Counted from the stretch's first letter, positions 10,201 through 19,043 are shown. The stretch: DNA of 64,000 nucleotides from Symbiodinium natans (GCA_905221605.1 CAJNDS010002075.1:176832-240831), one strand, 5' to 3'. A program made the numbers and translations. Notes: generated by a model from the sequence alone, not told the origin.

Positions 10201-12124
10201 CAGTGGGTCATCCAGACTGGCGGACACAAGGATTTTCTTGTGGTCAGTGTACTCCCGCGTGGCTTCGAATTTCTCTATGCAGGACCGCACTACTGGTAAG
10301 ATCTTTGACAGCACCAAAGGATATCCTGGTGAAGGACCAAACAATGATGACAATCCTTCCTCTAAGGGGAACTTTCCCTGGATTTCAGAAGACTACCTCG
10401 ACGAAGTGGTGTCAAAAAAGATGGAAAGGTCTTCAGAGATGGATGGGTTTGTTCCGGGAAGTGAGGGATCATTGGAAAAGGTAGAGGTGGAGAATGTTAC
10501 TGCCTCTAAAATTCTTATGGCTCTTTGGAAGAAGGGACATAGAGTTGGGTTTAGAAGGTTGCGTCGTTTGAATGCATCTGGATGCAAGGTTGGAGCAATG
10601 AAACGTCCAATCAAAAGGGTGCAGAAGATTGGCGCTAGGAAGGCCTTCATGAAGATGTTCAATGTTTTTGGATCGTCTCAGCATGGCTCAGGAGTTGGCG
10701 GAAAACCGATCATGAAGGTGGTAGGACCAAGGCCAGGTTTTCCAGCTGTACTCCAAGCACCAAATACTGATAGCACGTCGGGTGAAGGGAGCAGTCCCCA
10801 GGTACATGGCAATGTTCATGTAGAGCACAGTCGCCCTATGGACCGGTATGAGGCAGAGCGCTTGGAGAAGAGGAAGAAGGGTTTCTGCTATTGGTTTGGC
10901 AAAGGGAAAGATCGCTGCAAATTTGGTGACGACTGCAAATTCATCCATTCCGAAGATGATGTGGCGCTACATTCATATTGGTGCAAGTACTATGTGGCAG
11001 GGAGAGAATGTTTCGCTGGAAAGGATTGTGAGTTCTCGCATGATGCAACTGGTGTGAGGTGCGTCCAGTTTGCTCGGTCTGGGAAGTGTCGGTTTGGTGA
11101 CAGGTGTGTCTTTGGACATGAGGTTCCGTTGGAAAAACAGAGGCCAAGGTCTCCAAGGACGCCCCCAAGGGATGGTCCAAGGAGAAAGTCTGGTGCAAAT
11201 GGTGGAAAAAAGGAGATCTCTCCTGAACAGTTCGGTGATGATGAGGAGGATTTTATGGTTTATGACGAAGAGACCAAGATGACGGAACTGTTGATGGAGG
11301 CGATTTCATTTCTGTCCAATGGCAAGTCAGATTTGGCTCGAGCAGAGGCGGACCCATTGTTCAAACTCCTGAAGATCACTGGAGATGCTGACTACATGGA
11401 TCAAGTATGGGTTTCGTGGACCACTGAAATGTTGTCAGTGCTGGAACTTCTCGAAGTAGTGAAGTCGTACGATGTTTCGCTCGCGGAGGTGGAAGAATGG
11501 GTCAATGACCTGAGGATATGGTATGAGCGAGCCAATTTGGGAGAAGAAAAGGATCCCAAAAAAGGGAAAAAGAGGTCCCTAGAAGGGGAGTCCAGCAAAG
11601 ATATTCCTGCCGAAAAAGAAGTGGTTGAGACTTCGGAGACGGAGGTTGCCGTTGAGGAGGAGAAGAAAAAGGTAAAAAAGAAGAGGAAAGCTGCAGCTAT
11701 CGAAGATCCTTATACCCTCATGGTTCCAAAGCCGAAGAAGATGCCGGCGGTCATTGAGAAGGGTGGATCATCATCCAATGTGGTGGTTTCTGCAGTGGAA
11801 AAAGCCTCAAAAGCGCGCACAAAGTCAAATGTCGGTGGAAAGACAAAGAAGAAGGAGAAAAGTCAGAGTCCCAAAAAAGAAGAGGTGGTAATGGTGCAAG
11901 ATCCTGAGGAAAAGGATCGTCCATCCGATGCGGAGGCACCAGGGTCTGCCAATGCGAATGAAGAGCTGGATCAATCTTGCCAGGCGATTGAGGATGCGAA
12001 GAGAGAAGGATTGGTATCCTCAATTCAAAGGGGCATACAGGATCCTGTTCTTACAGTTTCGGACCTGGAGTATATTCTGCTGCAACTTCACCTCAAGATT
12101 GCCAACAATCGGAAAAAGAAGTGA
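4289..12124 (+). CDS. Giant gag-like RNA-binding polyprotein, 2611 aa
   Basis: The start is the first in-frame ATG (context AAGCAATGCC). The frame stays open upstream to a TTG at 4013, but that is inside the LTR. In order, by residue: an acidic N-terminus; a WW domain at about 220-249 (W, YYY, T, W and P in place); an S1/OB-like segment at about 666-734 (EGDEIMGLV, GYGAFLD, DGTIILD); three CCCH fingers at about 971-1137; a SAM-like helical segment at about 1235-1295; three more CCCH fingers at about 2198-2277; and a Lys-rich C-terminus with nuclear-localisation-like runs. These suggest RNA binding and packaging, so a Gag-like role is inferred. No DTG protease, integrase HHCC or polymerase YxDD motif was found. 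The length is far above a normal Gag. An intact 7.8-kb frame with few-difference LTRs implies recent function. Family unknown. Confidence 0.85.
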   Translation: MPSPKRWLQLASDGGQDGGAGNGAAESLGERAVLEEVIPDAEEHLEEALVAESPNAGMNPNRDMVSNAEAEGRAVSVPPKPGEKRNWDATGGIDREMEVTVLRVLHKHGYQPSSSTSGRMVDQESQTDLIGEVLQATRRPLNKIKKGPSSSSQGGGSGHKQKGADGFEAAPAAEYAMGEEEILQMEAERLRQLSEEEDEMRQVSERDGFRKDEHLIQACDGTMWELHLHEDGRQYYYCLDTHETKWTLPVVGEKVKSDEVVGSPLGNELEMEAALDSSSSTPKTESTRAFQGSVNSLGEKDFSSTIRDSGPRADGDAPTSGSPDEEGIPGNQANIAGAQHLDREETEALSEGGAAMELVDPEEKMPNEVIGTVSAAEERVVDVVPVVQEGGPGDSEDGEKKLCVTTEEVSSFGAKNSAIQGEKEASGIAGDTDDLKNEAWSANDARVDAPDITWSAKEARVEVHVVVRSTGDCNNGAQVSAAADDGGSQVDALVQPEVSSEERNDKGYTGANEAAVVNDGGNSPLEAMEPKEPAVEESVPAVDDRLNCPAVEEDLPAAEGETKDSNDGSTPMKGEALPSGSSPEVDTERTTADEAKPLAEKKGGPEIQEHKKDELVGLVEQDEQCDPKVKTKDAPGADDTEMVSEERVKKVPRAGALESPGPHCYQEGDEIMGLVRCINGYGAFLDHGDMNVLIPAEGNNAYQFKFGDTVNGTVKRVEDDGTIILDTFLVLEEDVEDSSSTLRKWKPSGWSTWWTDSWYAGQWYQDSNGQWDWKQEEEQSDEELVVQELSSEERKERQLYGEKIYKALLENGNEEEAYVGKITGMLLGRPMEDLQECVADQAFLNAEARRAYGILQNDGWKPDGTESTGLGKLTTFSRKQYHNALFELACRKRRFSRPVVGEAVATVLNQGEDEFWNALWLDTKLFLQELDGAVQSMSKRENKPMEAYMDPDQYKKAYMTPKTVLSPGYSKLCRFFNKGRCRNGDGCPYEHRRYGEGWPEGGSTDPKNSQEADDEDGNIGDPPTEEGTVDEAQQEREDLAFRAKYNFGKGASKGEPTSGEPKGRLCLYYNQGGCKYGTTCRYLHNDDIALEGTWEPGKAWDNASRKSLRDAGFHHWCFDYYLRGRCRKGLNFCKYSHDEMSEERLSLLKHLVQVANQVRFEKERGWELTDRSTFQPPASGGAESSSSSAPKALQMTNVSQKDGEKGILDEVEADEQKNSVAASTSTQLHNPEEPIENWMARNAHLWVYTPHVSEVMITLGVTNVSDLQEFIFVEDLVDKGINKVTACKILQLVGEVRYRPGGPEKAVPSDASVRVQQSSGNKGTGRAAVRTLTQVREAEDSGAKTMPRGSYRELFDKVRYRDGWTLAQRSPLCVQKLRLVGVGMPPVNPPTKKYRSRSNPVRRGRPLLDKKQVRQVPRSRSQRRVQLAEVVEKPKPLEPVKPRGGLSYPFSRAWADVVDDDDQAEALVSYAASSSDSSEEETNAVQRLKELFLQERDSWRTASRGNVPQSGSSGSNDGPKKSVHLGEGRDKASRGETRQEVTSQVFSLPQPSRRAERSQKRTRDGSVMVGSLAVGSTDEVLPGQGAAGQVNVSESAQVLPGHEVAGQETAPEGAVQISGEETDQKEGEGGSNDLRGNDAKMLDGGPVRSDLQQLLVKGLLTRIYWKVAVGKLPMGQRDCQKGSNKMDRNLVISMSSEGASEQDENLALEDDADQSMGDGAMVMVYDPGTLIQSPTTDWVMRRGLTDRTVWPAMAHLAQRICAEMVQVDEMNAQLGTGTLLFQRRDQGYYTDLHHSFHDNPCLPAVGNYPLSVMGALLSPGLEGEFKNTDKFGTAMEAIAYDWSRSPGMEVHIELMARVAKMVHPFLNLGAQGSVMVSEFLWQRGRARLMEFLQAATCADQLEALWRRMDDDADEEVDPSTAMLEVLGLEDAVLDQGNNESLIPIEDAGGETSGDTGGKGKAPEVSPEEEKSSGSSRLADTRIFLWSVYSRVASNFSMQDRTTGKIFDSTKGYPGEGPNNDDNPSSKGNFPWISEDYLDEVVSKKMERSSEMDGFVPGSEGSLEKVEVENVTASKILMALWKKGHRVGFRRLRRLNASGCKVGAMKRPIKRVQKIGARKAFMKMFNVFGSSQHGSGVGGKPIMKVVGPRPGFPAVLQAPNTDSTSGEGSSPQVHGNVHVEHSRPMDRYEAERLEKRKKGFCYWFGKGKDRCKFGDDCKFIHSEDDVALHSYWCKYYVAGRECFAGKDCEFSHDATGVRCVQFARSGKCRFGDRCVFGHEVPLEKQRPRSPRTPPRDGPRRKSGANGGKKEISPEQFGDDEEDFMVYDEETKMTELLMEAISFLSNGKSDLARAEADPLFKLLKITGDADYMDQVWVSWTTEMLSVLELLEVVKSYDVSLAEVEEWVNDLRIWYERANLGEEKDPKKGKKRSLEGESSKDIPAEKEVVETSETEVAVEEEKKKVKKKRKAAAIEDPYTLMVPKPKKMPAVIEKGGSSSNVVVSAVEKASKARTKSNVGGKTKKKEKSQSPKKEEVVMVQDPEEKDRPSDAEAPGSANANEELDQSCQAIEDAKREGLVSSIQRGIQDPVLTVSDLEYILLQLHLKIANNRKKK

Positions 12125-12495
12125 TTGGATGGTATGGATGAAGGGATGGTTTTTCTCTTTCTGGAGACCGGTGCGCTGGAACAGCCAATGTGCTGACAAA
12201 GGTGGTGGTTACTATTAAGGGTATGGAAATCCCTGATAGTAGGAGTCAGTAGCTTTTCGCGTAGCGAAGACCACGGTTTGTGGTGAAGAAGGCCAAGGAG
12301 TCTTCAGTGATGAGAGGATCAAGGTGAAAAAAGATTCTCTATGGGTAGTAGGTTAGCCAATGTGCTATAATTCCGTCCTGGAAGACGTTAAACCACAATT
12401 TGCATTTCAAGCAGCTGGCTGCTGCCGTAATGGCAGTTTTTGGCCAAAAGATCTGCATCTCCAATGTGTCCTAGGAAATCCTAGGACAGGGGGAG
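12125..12495 (+). other. 3' untranslated part of the LTR element
   Basis: These 371 bases between the stop codon and the 3' LTR contain no long frame. The end is the purine tract AGGACAGGGGGAG at about 12483-12495, directly before the LTR start. That is the position expected of a plus-strand primer. Confidence 0.75.
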
Positions 12496-12782
12496 TGCGG
12501 AGCTGCAATTGGTATTGTAGAAAGGAGTTAGTGTTGGAAGTTGGAAGGGTTAATGAACCCGGTAATCGTATTTGGCTCAAGATGGGCTTGAACAGAAAGC
12601 CACAAGTTCAAAAAGAAGTGCCTGGGTTCTTAGGGTTTGGTAAGGGTGTGGGTTCCTTCCCCCTTTCCTTCCCCCCTGGGTTGCTCTTATCCGTGTTCTT
12701 GGTTGTTTCTTGGTTCGATCTGGGAAATATAAGTTCAGGGCGATTAGGGGAGTTGATTTCCTTCCTTGGTTGTCCCCCCGTA
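12496..12782 (+). repeat. 3' LTR
   Basis: It is 287 bp and matches the 5' LTR except for one added A in AAAAAGAAGTGCC and one G for A in GTGGGTTCC. Telomere-type CCCTAAA repeats resume immediately after it. Confidence 0.92.
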
Positions 12783-13920
12783 CTCTAAACCCTAAACCCT
12801 AAACCCTAAACCCTAAACCCTAAACCCTAAACCCTAAACCCTAACCCTAAACCCCAAACAAGGCCCTACACGCCCCTAGGCTAGCCCACGCCTTGCACGG
12901 AAGAAGGCCGTGGCAGATCCTCTATGCCAGATCTTCATCGACTGCTGCCTCGAGGTTTAGGGTTTAAGGTTTAGGGTTTAGGGTTTAGGGTTTAGCGTCT
13001 AGGGTTCAGGGTTTAGGGAGTCTCTAAACCCTGAGGCCTGAGCCCTAAACCCGATGGGTTGGGCAATTCATGCTTTATCGGCGTGTGAGGTAAGGTTTAG
13101 GGTTTAGGGTTTAGGGTTTAGGGTTTAGGGTTTAGTGTTTAGGGTTTAGGGTTTAGGGCTTAGGGCTTAGGGCTTAGGGTTTAGGGTTTAGGTTTAGGGT
13201 TTAGGGTTTAGGGTTTAGGGTTTAGGGTTTAGGGCTTAGAGTTTCGGGTTTAGGGCTGAAGGTTTGCATCGCATTGCAGTTCTCTCTGGTGAGGTGTTCG
13301 TAGGGTTGCTTGCACATATTGCTGAGTGTCTATGTGAATTGGATTTTTGGAGATATAAGCAATACAAACGTCTTACAGATCGTCAAACCCCTAAATCCTA
13401 AACCCCAAACCCGAAACCCTAAACCCCGAACCCTAAGCCCGCAACCCCAAACAAAACACCCAGATGAAACGAGTAACCCCCAGCAGCATTACGGTCTTTC
13501 GGCGGCAGGTCGCGTTTTTGTTCAGGCGTTTTGAGGCCTGAGGCTGCTTAAGGTTTAGGGCTCAATGAGGTTTGGGGTTTGCTAAGGAATATAAGGAACC
13601 CTAAACCCTAAACCCTAAACCCTAAACCCTAAACCCTAAACCCTAAACCCTAAACCCTAAACCCTAAACCCTAAACCCAAACCTTACAAGGGACCCTTCA
13701 TCTCATTCCTTTCTTCATTCCCCCCCTATGTTTACATCAGAAAATTCCTAGACTTTCCTAGATACCTGAGTAGCCTCTTTGCTACTTGCGTCCCTTTTGA
13801 GGGTCCCTCCTTTAGTCCTGTTAGTGTAGGTCTTCGACCTTCAGTTGAGAGCAGCTGAGCCTAAACCCTAAACCCTAAACCCCAAACCCTAAACCCTAAA
13901 CCCCAAACCCCAAACCCCAA
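12783..13920. other. Telomere-type arrays with little coding signal
   Basis: This stretch is mostly CCCTAAA and TTTAGGG arrays. Two short minus-strand islands near 12888-12953 (AAVDEDLA and SATAFFRARRG in different frames) are too short to call. Nothing else is supported. Confidence 0.6.
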
Positions 13921-14010
13921 GCCGCACGGCACGCTGACTCTGAGGAAGGTGCAGCGCGCGCACAACATCGTGATTGTGCGCCTCGGCGAGATAGCATCCA
14001 CGGGAGAGTT
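13921..14010 (-). CDS. Coding-like island, strand uncertain
   Basis: The minus strand reads NSPVDAISPRRTITMLCARC and stays open. The plus strand is also open and protein-like (GTLTLRKVQRAHNIVIVRLG). Minus is preferred only because the neighbouring islands are minus. Unknown function. Confidence 0.3.
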
Positions 14011-14021
14011 TCGGGTTCAGG

Positions 14022-14164
14022 TTGGGATGTTCCCCCTTCTACGAACAGTCCTCAGTAGGCCTAAACCCTAAACCCAAAACCCTAGACCCTAAATTGCAGT
14101 ACCCCCCCCCCCCCCCATTAGAATCCCTACTAAGGAATGTTAGTATAAGGAGGAACATCCCAAG
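14022..14164. mobile_element. MITE with 8-bp target duplication, copy A
   Basis: Terminal inverted repeats TTGGGATGTTCC and GGAACATCCCAA are perfect. The flanks GGTTCAGG on both sides form an 8-bp target duplication. The duplicated target is itself a telomere-repeat variant. The interior holds a CCCTAAA segment and a C homopolymer. It is related to 28450-28554 in opposite orientation. An 8-bp duplication fits hAT-like transposases, but no transposase is present. Confidence 0.85.
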
Positions 14165-14600
14165 GTTCAGGGCTACTCCCAGTTAGGGTTTAGGGTTTAG
14201 GGCCTCAGGGTTCAGGATATAGGAGAGCGGCAAAGGAACTTGCATCTGTGTGCTAAACCGTAGACGCTAAACTTTGAAGCCATTTGGGAATTGGGGGCTT
14301 CAACGTTTAAGGGCTGGCTGCAAAAGGGCTCTCCAAGAACCACACCTCAGATGTCAACCTCCAAAGGTGGTTTAGGGTTTAGGGTTTAGGGTTTAGGGTT
14401 TAGGGTTTAGGGTTTAGGGTTTAGGGTTTAGGGTTTAGGCTTAAACATGCACCCGGCCCGGGGGTTCATGAGCTGAAGGGCCCTAAACCCTAAACACTAA
14501 ACCCTAAACCCTAAACCCTAAACCCTGAACCCCCCCTTTTTTGGGGATCCCATCCCCGGAAGCTTAGGGTTTGGGGTTTAGGGTTTAGGCCCCTAAACCT

Positions 14601-14683
14601 CAGGGATTTCCACTGGGTGCTGCACGCCCAAGCCGGTACTTGGAATTCCCGGCCAAACGTCGATGATGTACGAGATGGCGTTC
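14601..14683 (-). CDS. Exon candidate, possible VIP1/PPIP5K kinase end
   Basis: After a GCCAG acceptor-like site two minus frames are open. One reads RNAISYIIDVWPGIPSTGLG. Another reads HHRRLAGNSKYRLGRAAP, which could follow the VNGxSFVKxSxKYY segment of VIP1 kinases. The frame is undecided. Confidence 0.35.
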
Positions 14684-15647
14684 CTGGCTCGAGGGGAAGC
14701 TATAGCAGGGTTTGGGACTTTGGGTTTAGGGTTTTACGGTTTGGCTTTAGGGTTTGAGGTTTGAAGTTTAGGGTCTAGGGTTTTAAGGGCTTTAGGATTT
14801 AGGGGTTCAGGGTTATTAGTTTAGGTAGGGTACCGCCCTTAATATTTCCAAGCCAAGAACTTGGCCGATTTACCCCCAGAAAAATCATGGAACTCCAAAA
14901 CCTAAACCCTAAACCCTAAACGGGTAGGACGTGAAGGTCTGGCTCAAAGAAGGGAACTTTGGGTAATCTAGGGCTACTTCGGGAAAGTCGATAGTTCAAT
15001 TGGTAGTATTGCACAAGCACAGGTCGTGGCTTTCTTCCTCTTGTTGCCCCAAATCCTAAACCCTAAACCCTAAACCCCTGAACTGCCGCCAACAAGTTAC
15101 CTCGCTTGTTTTTATGTGCAGGTGCCAGCCATGCTCTCGCAAGTACCCCAGCTCCTCGTAATATTACACCCCCCCCTAATATTGAACACCCCAGGGTAGG
15201 GTTTAGGGCTTAGGGTTTAGGTTTACCCCCTAATATTAAATCCCCCCCCCCCCCCCCCCCCGCCAGAAAAAAAGAAACGATAATATCACTACAGTGCGAG
15301 TCTTCAATATTCGGGGGTAGGGGGGGCTTAAATAGTAAGGGGAAGGGATTACTTCAGCTCGTCAGGAAAGCATGCTGTTTCTTGCAAAAGGAGCTCGCAG
15401 CTCGTGGAATACTCTAAAACTTCACCATGGCTTCCTCTCAGGATCCTACAACCTTTCAGGGCTTAGGGCACCTCGGGTTTTAGAGAGATTCTGTACTTTT
15501 TGCGGGTGCCTAAACCCTTACAACCCTAAGCCCTTATAACCCGAAACCCTAAGCAGGGTGGAGAGGCTTTGGTGTATTCGGCGAAACTCGGGCTTCAGGG
15601 CAAACTGAATCCCAACACCGTCAGCCCTGAACTCTACACCCTTTTCC

Positions 15648-15772
15648 CTACATGTAGGGGCCCCGCAGTTATAAGTAAGGTTATAAGGGCCCTAAATTGG
15701 GTTATAGGTCCTATTGTTTAGGTTATAATTCCCTTAACTAAAGTTAGTATAGTTAGGGGGCCCCTACTTGTA
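15648..15772. mobile_element. Short inverted-repeat element (TACATGTAGGGGCCCC)
   Basis: It begins CTACATGTAGGGGCCCC and ends GGGGGCCCCTACTTGTA. Its interior (TTATAAGTAAGGTTATAAGG, CCCTTAACTAAAGTTAG) is matched in the other orientation at about 52571-52700, inside an intron of the repeat-protein gene. It is non-coding. Confidence 0.75.
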
Positions 15773-15830
15773 ACACCCTAAACCCTAAACCCTAAACCCT
15801 AAACCCTAAACCCTAAACCCTAAACCCCAA

Positions 15831-15912
15831 GCGCACAAACGTGGCCGCGAAGCCCACTTGCTGTCTGCGAGCGAAGGAGGGTCAAACCGAAGAGCGTCTG
15901 GGAGAGGATCAC
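15831..15912 (-). CDS. VIP1/PPIP5K-like exon (QTLFGLTLLR segment)
   Basis: After CGACAG the minus strand reads VILSQTLFGLTLLRSQ, then GLRGHVCALG. This aligns with the kinase segment AFxQTVCGFDLLR..SFVCDVNG of inositol hexakisphosphate/diphosphoinositol pentakisphosphate kinases. The conserved Asp of GFDLLR and the DVN of CDVNG are not preserved here. Either this frame or exon end is wrong, or the copy is divergent or decayed. Two other frames are also open, so confidence is limited. Confidence 0.45.
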
Positions 15913-17060
15913 CTGTCGGCTTCTTATAGGGTTTAGGGTTTAGGGTTTAGGGTTTGGGGTTTAGGGTTTAGGGTTTAGGGTTTAGGGGGCTTAGGGTTCT
16001 TCTAGGCGTTTTTAGGATGTAGGGTTCTAGGGTCTGGGACATTTTGGGTTTAGGGGCCTTAGGGCTTAGGATGGTTTAGGGTTATTTTGGGTTCAGGGTT
16101 TAGGGAGGGGTTCTTGGGGTTGAAGTCTCTGGGTTCTTCGCGTTTAGGGTTTTTTGGGGGTTTACGTTTGTTGGGTGCTTGAGAGTCTTGAGGGGGTTTA
16201 GGGGTGTTTAATTATTCTTGAGGGTTCAACCAGTGGTAACCAGCACTTAAGGCACTGCGGGCGGAATATGTTGCCAAGGAACGCCAGAAGTTGTTTTGGA
16301 GCGACTGCTATGGGGTTTAGGGTTCTTAGGTATGCGGAGATGTGTGTATGCTGTCGGTAAGCCCCGACCCGACCCCACCACGCCCCTACCACCCCTAAAC
16401 CCTAAACCCTAAACCCTAAACCCTAAACCCCAAACCCTAAACCTTAAACCCTAAACCCTAAACCCTAAACCCTGAGCCCCGCCACCCAAACCACCGGTCC
16501 CCAAAGCCGTGAAACCCTCAAGCCTGAAATGCCCCAACCCTGAGGTTTCAAGGCTGAGGGCTCAAACTCTAAAAACCCCCAAATCCTGAGCCTTGAAACC
16601 CCGAACCCTTGAATCCTGAGTAGCGCGGTCCCCCGAAAATGTGCGTTCAGTTCTTCCGGTCCTCAGCAGGATCCAAATTGTGGCCTACATAAAATTTCAA
16701 ACGGCTCCTAAAAGCCCTGCAGGGCTTATAACCAAACCTCCTGTAACGAAGCCTGTGAGGTTGAGGGTTGTTTGGGGTCCCCCTCTCTCCAAGTCCTTGA
16801 GATTCTTAGGCCCGAGCCCCTGAAAACCCTAAGCCCTAAACCGCGCACTGCCGCGGGTGGTGGTTGCTCACGGACACCAAAAACCCCAAACCCCCTAGAC
16901 CCCAGCCCTAAAAAACAAAACTCACTGACTTTCGAAACCCTAAACCCTACATCCTCAACCCTAAACCCTAAACCCCTAAACCCTACATCCTCAACCCTAA
17001 ACCCTAAACCCCAAACCCTAAACCCTAAACCCGAAACCCTAAACCCTAAACCCTAAACCC

Positions 17061-17129
17061 TCGGAGCCTGGAGCTTGGAGGCCATGATCTTCTCCTCCTG
17101 CCGCAGCCACACGGGGCAGGGCTCCGGAC
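17061..17129 (-). CDS. VIP1/PPIP5K-like exon (CPVWLRQEEKIMA segment)
   Basis: After a CCAG acceptor the minus strand reads PEPCPVWLRQEEKIMASKLQ. It matches the kinase segment YPVxLTxxEKxMAxxVxxAF, which in VIP1 proteins lies just before the GFDLLR motif, as it does here in transcription order. Third positions are G/C rich. Confidence 0.55.
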
Positions 17130-17751
17130 CTGGCCACCGGGGAGTTGGAGGGTTTAGGGTTTAGGGGGTTTAGGGGGTTTAGACGGTTTGTAGGGTTTAG
17201 GGGGTGTAGGGGGTTTAGGGCTCCGCGAGTTGAGGGAGTTGAGGGGGTTGAGAGTTCAGGGCTTTAGGTTTTTGAGGGTTTACGGTTTTGGGATCTTAGG
17301 GCTTTAGGGTTTTAGAGTTCAGGGTTTTGGGAATCCCTGAATTTAAGGGCTTAGGGCACCCAAATCCTAAACCCCCAACCCAACTTCTCTCAGGGATTCG
17401 TTTGAAGGTTTCGCGTTGAGGGTCTTAGGGTCTCAGGGTGTCTGGCAGAAGTCTTGGTTTTAGGCAGCTTTAGGGTCTAGAAACGTTCGGTTCTTTAGGG
17501 TTTTGGGGTCTTCAGGGCTCAAGGTCTTGTAGGGCTTCGGGCCCTTGAGTTTTCAGGTTGGGGCCTGTCAGGGAGGCTCTTTCTTCTTTGGTTTCGGTTG
17601 GGGGCTTTTAGGGCTTTTAGAGGGTTTAGGGTTTCGGGGTTTGGGTTCAGGGTTTAGGTTGAGGGTGGGGCTTGCCTTTCCTAAGAATCCTCTGCGAGGC
17701 TGTACATTCATAACCTCCAAACTCGGGTTCAGGGTTTAGCATTTGGGGTCT

Positions 17752-17871
17752 CCTGGTAGCCCAGTAACCATACTATCACAACAGCACCCTTTTTTTGGGG
17801 GTTGGTTGCTTTCTAAGGGGACCCAGAACCAAACAAAAAAACGGGATAAAGGGTACCACTGGGCTGCCAAG
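17752..17871. mobile_element. Introner-like element, copy 2
   Basis: It begins CCTGGTAGCCCAGTAACC and ends CCACTGGGCTGCCAAG, with the family body (CCCTTTTTTTGGGGGTTGG, AGGGGACCCAGAACC). There is no telomere array inside, although one starts right after it. No clear target duplication was found. Whether it is a functional intron is unknown. Confidence 0.85.
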
Positions 17872-18119
17872 ACCCCTAAACCCTAAACCCCAAACCCTAA
17901 ACCCTAAACCCTAAACCCTAAACCCTAAACCCTAAACCCTAAACCCTAAACCCTCCTCCCCGAACCCCAGGGCTTTTTTGTTTTAGGGCGTGGCATGGAG
18001 GTCTGGAAGATGACCTTGGTTTTCATTGGCCTAGGGTGAGAGCGTTCACGTGGAGGATCGGGAGACTTAGTAGGGAAGTGCCCTAAACCCTAAAACTTAA
18101 ACCGCAGCTCCCTAAGACC

Positions 18120-18348
18120 CTGTTTGAGGATTCTCCAAGAGGGCTTGAGGCAGGGCCACGAGACACAGATCAGATCGCCCGCCAGACCCTCGGGCGGTCT
18201 CCACATCCACGCGCTCTCCCTTCGAAACTTGTGCGTGCAAAACGAGGGACGCAAGTCGCCCATCTGCAAGCCCAGGATCTGAAGAACGTCCTGCGCCAGA
18301 GCGAAAAACATTAGAGCAGTCGCCACGATGTCTGCCGAGCACTTCTCC
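18120..18348 (-). CDS. Coding-like island (exon candidate)
   Basis: A long minus frame reads CSADIVATALMFFALAQDVL, then QILGLQMGDLRPSFCTHKFR, with protein-like composition and no telomere repeats. It lies between VIP1-like islands on the same strand, but no VIP1 segment is recognised in it. It could be an insertion in that protein, an intron, or another gene. Confidence 0.45.
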
Positions 18349-18370
18349 CCCAAACCCTAAACCCTAAAGT

Positions 18371-18457
18371 CTCGCCATGGAATCTCGGCTCCCGGTCGAC
18401 AAACTTCGCCTGCGCCTCGCCACATCGGCGAAGAACATCCACCGTGAGGCGCGTGCC
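18371..18457 (-). CDS. Coding-like island (exon candidate)
   Basis: The minus strand reads TRLTVDVLRRCGEAQAKFVD, then REPRFHGE, with G/C-rich third positions. It is likely upstream of the island at 18120-18348 in the same transcript. Unknown function. Confidence 0.45.
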
Positions 18458-18961
18458 GTTAGGGTTTAGGGTTTAGGGTTTTGGGTTTAGGGTTTAGGGT
18501 TTAGGGTTTAGGGTTTAGGGCTAGGGTTTAGGGTTTAGGGTTTAGGGTTTAGGGTTTAGGGTTGTGGTGCGCAGTGGCGGGTTTAGGGTTGTGGTGAGCA
18601 GTGCCCACCCTGTAGCCCGCCTTATAGGTTTGTCAACTGGCCATATGATAGTTTAGGGTTTAGGGTTATTAGGGTTTAGGGTTTAGGGTTTAGGGTTTAG
18701 GGTTTAGGGTTTAGGGTTCAGGTTCCGCATTCACTCCACAAATGCAACGACGGTTCTTCTAGGGTGTAGTGTGCAGGGCCTGCGGGGGTTATGTCGAGTT
18801 AGAGACTTGAGGATGAGGTTGCCTGGAGTTAAAGACACCAAACCAGACTATAACCCCTGAACTCAACCTCAGGACCCTAAACCCTAAACCCTAAACCCTG
18901 AACCCTAAACCCTAAACCCGAAACCCGAAACTCTAAACCCAATACAGGAACTCACACGCTA

Positions 18962-19043
18962 AACCCCTTCAGGGCTCAGGGGCGATCGCAAGACAGCGCC
19001 GGCACTGCTGGCGCCATCCGGAGCAGCAAGAAAGGGCTTGCCC
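18962..19043 (-). CDS. Coding-like island (exon candidate)
   Basis: The minus strand reads GKPFLAAPDGASSAGAVLRS in open frame. Unknown function. Confidence 0.35.

Larger units (their letters stand above)
3937..12782 (+). mobile_element. LTR retroelement, copia-like priming, no pol
   Basis: An 8.85-kb element with 286/287-bp direct terminal repeats, a primer-binding site next to the 5' repeat, one giant ORF, and a purine tract abutting the 3' repeat. It lies inside a CCCTAAA array. The flanks are CCCTA on the left and CTCTA on the right, consistent with a 5-bp target duplication carrying one mismatch. The LTRs differ by one substitution and one single-base indel, so insertion was recent. No protease, integrase or reverse transcriptase motif (for example YxDD) is visible in the ORF, so it probably depends on proteins supplied by another element. 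It is the only convincing plus-strand gene in the window. Confidence 0.88.

Noticed and set aside
12360-12788. 142-residue plus frame near the 3' LTR
   Set aside because: It mostly translates the LTR, and the same residues appear upstream of the giant ORF. No independent gene evidence.
14985-15045. tRNA-like stretch with TAGTTCAATTGGTAG
   Set aside because: It resembles an A box/D arm, but no matching T arm, anticodon stem or acceptor stem could be paired.
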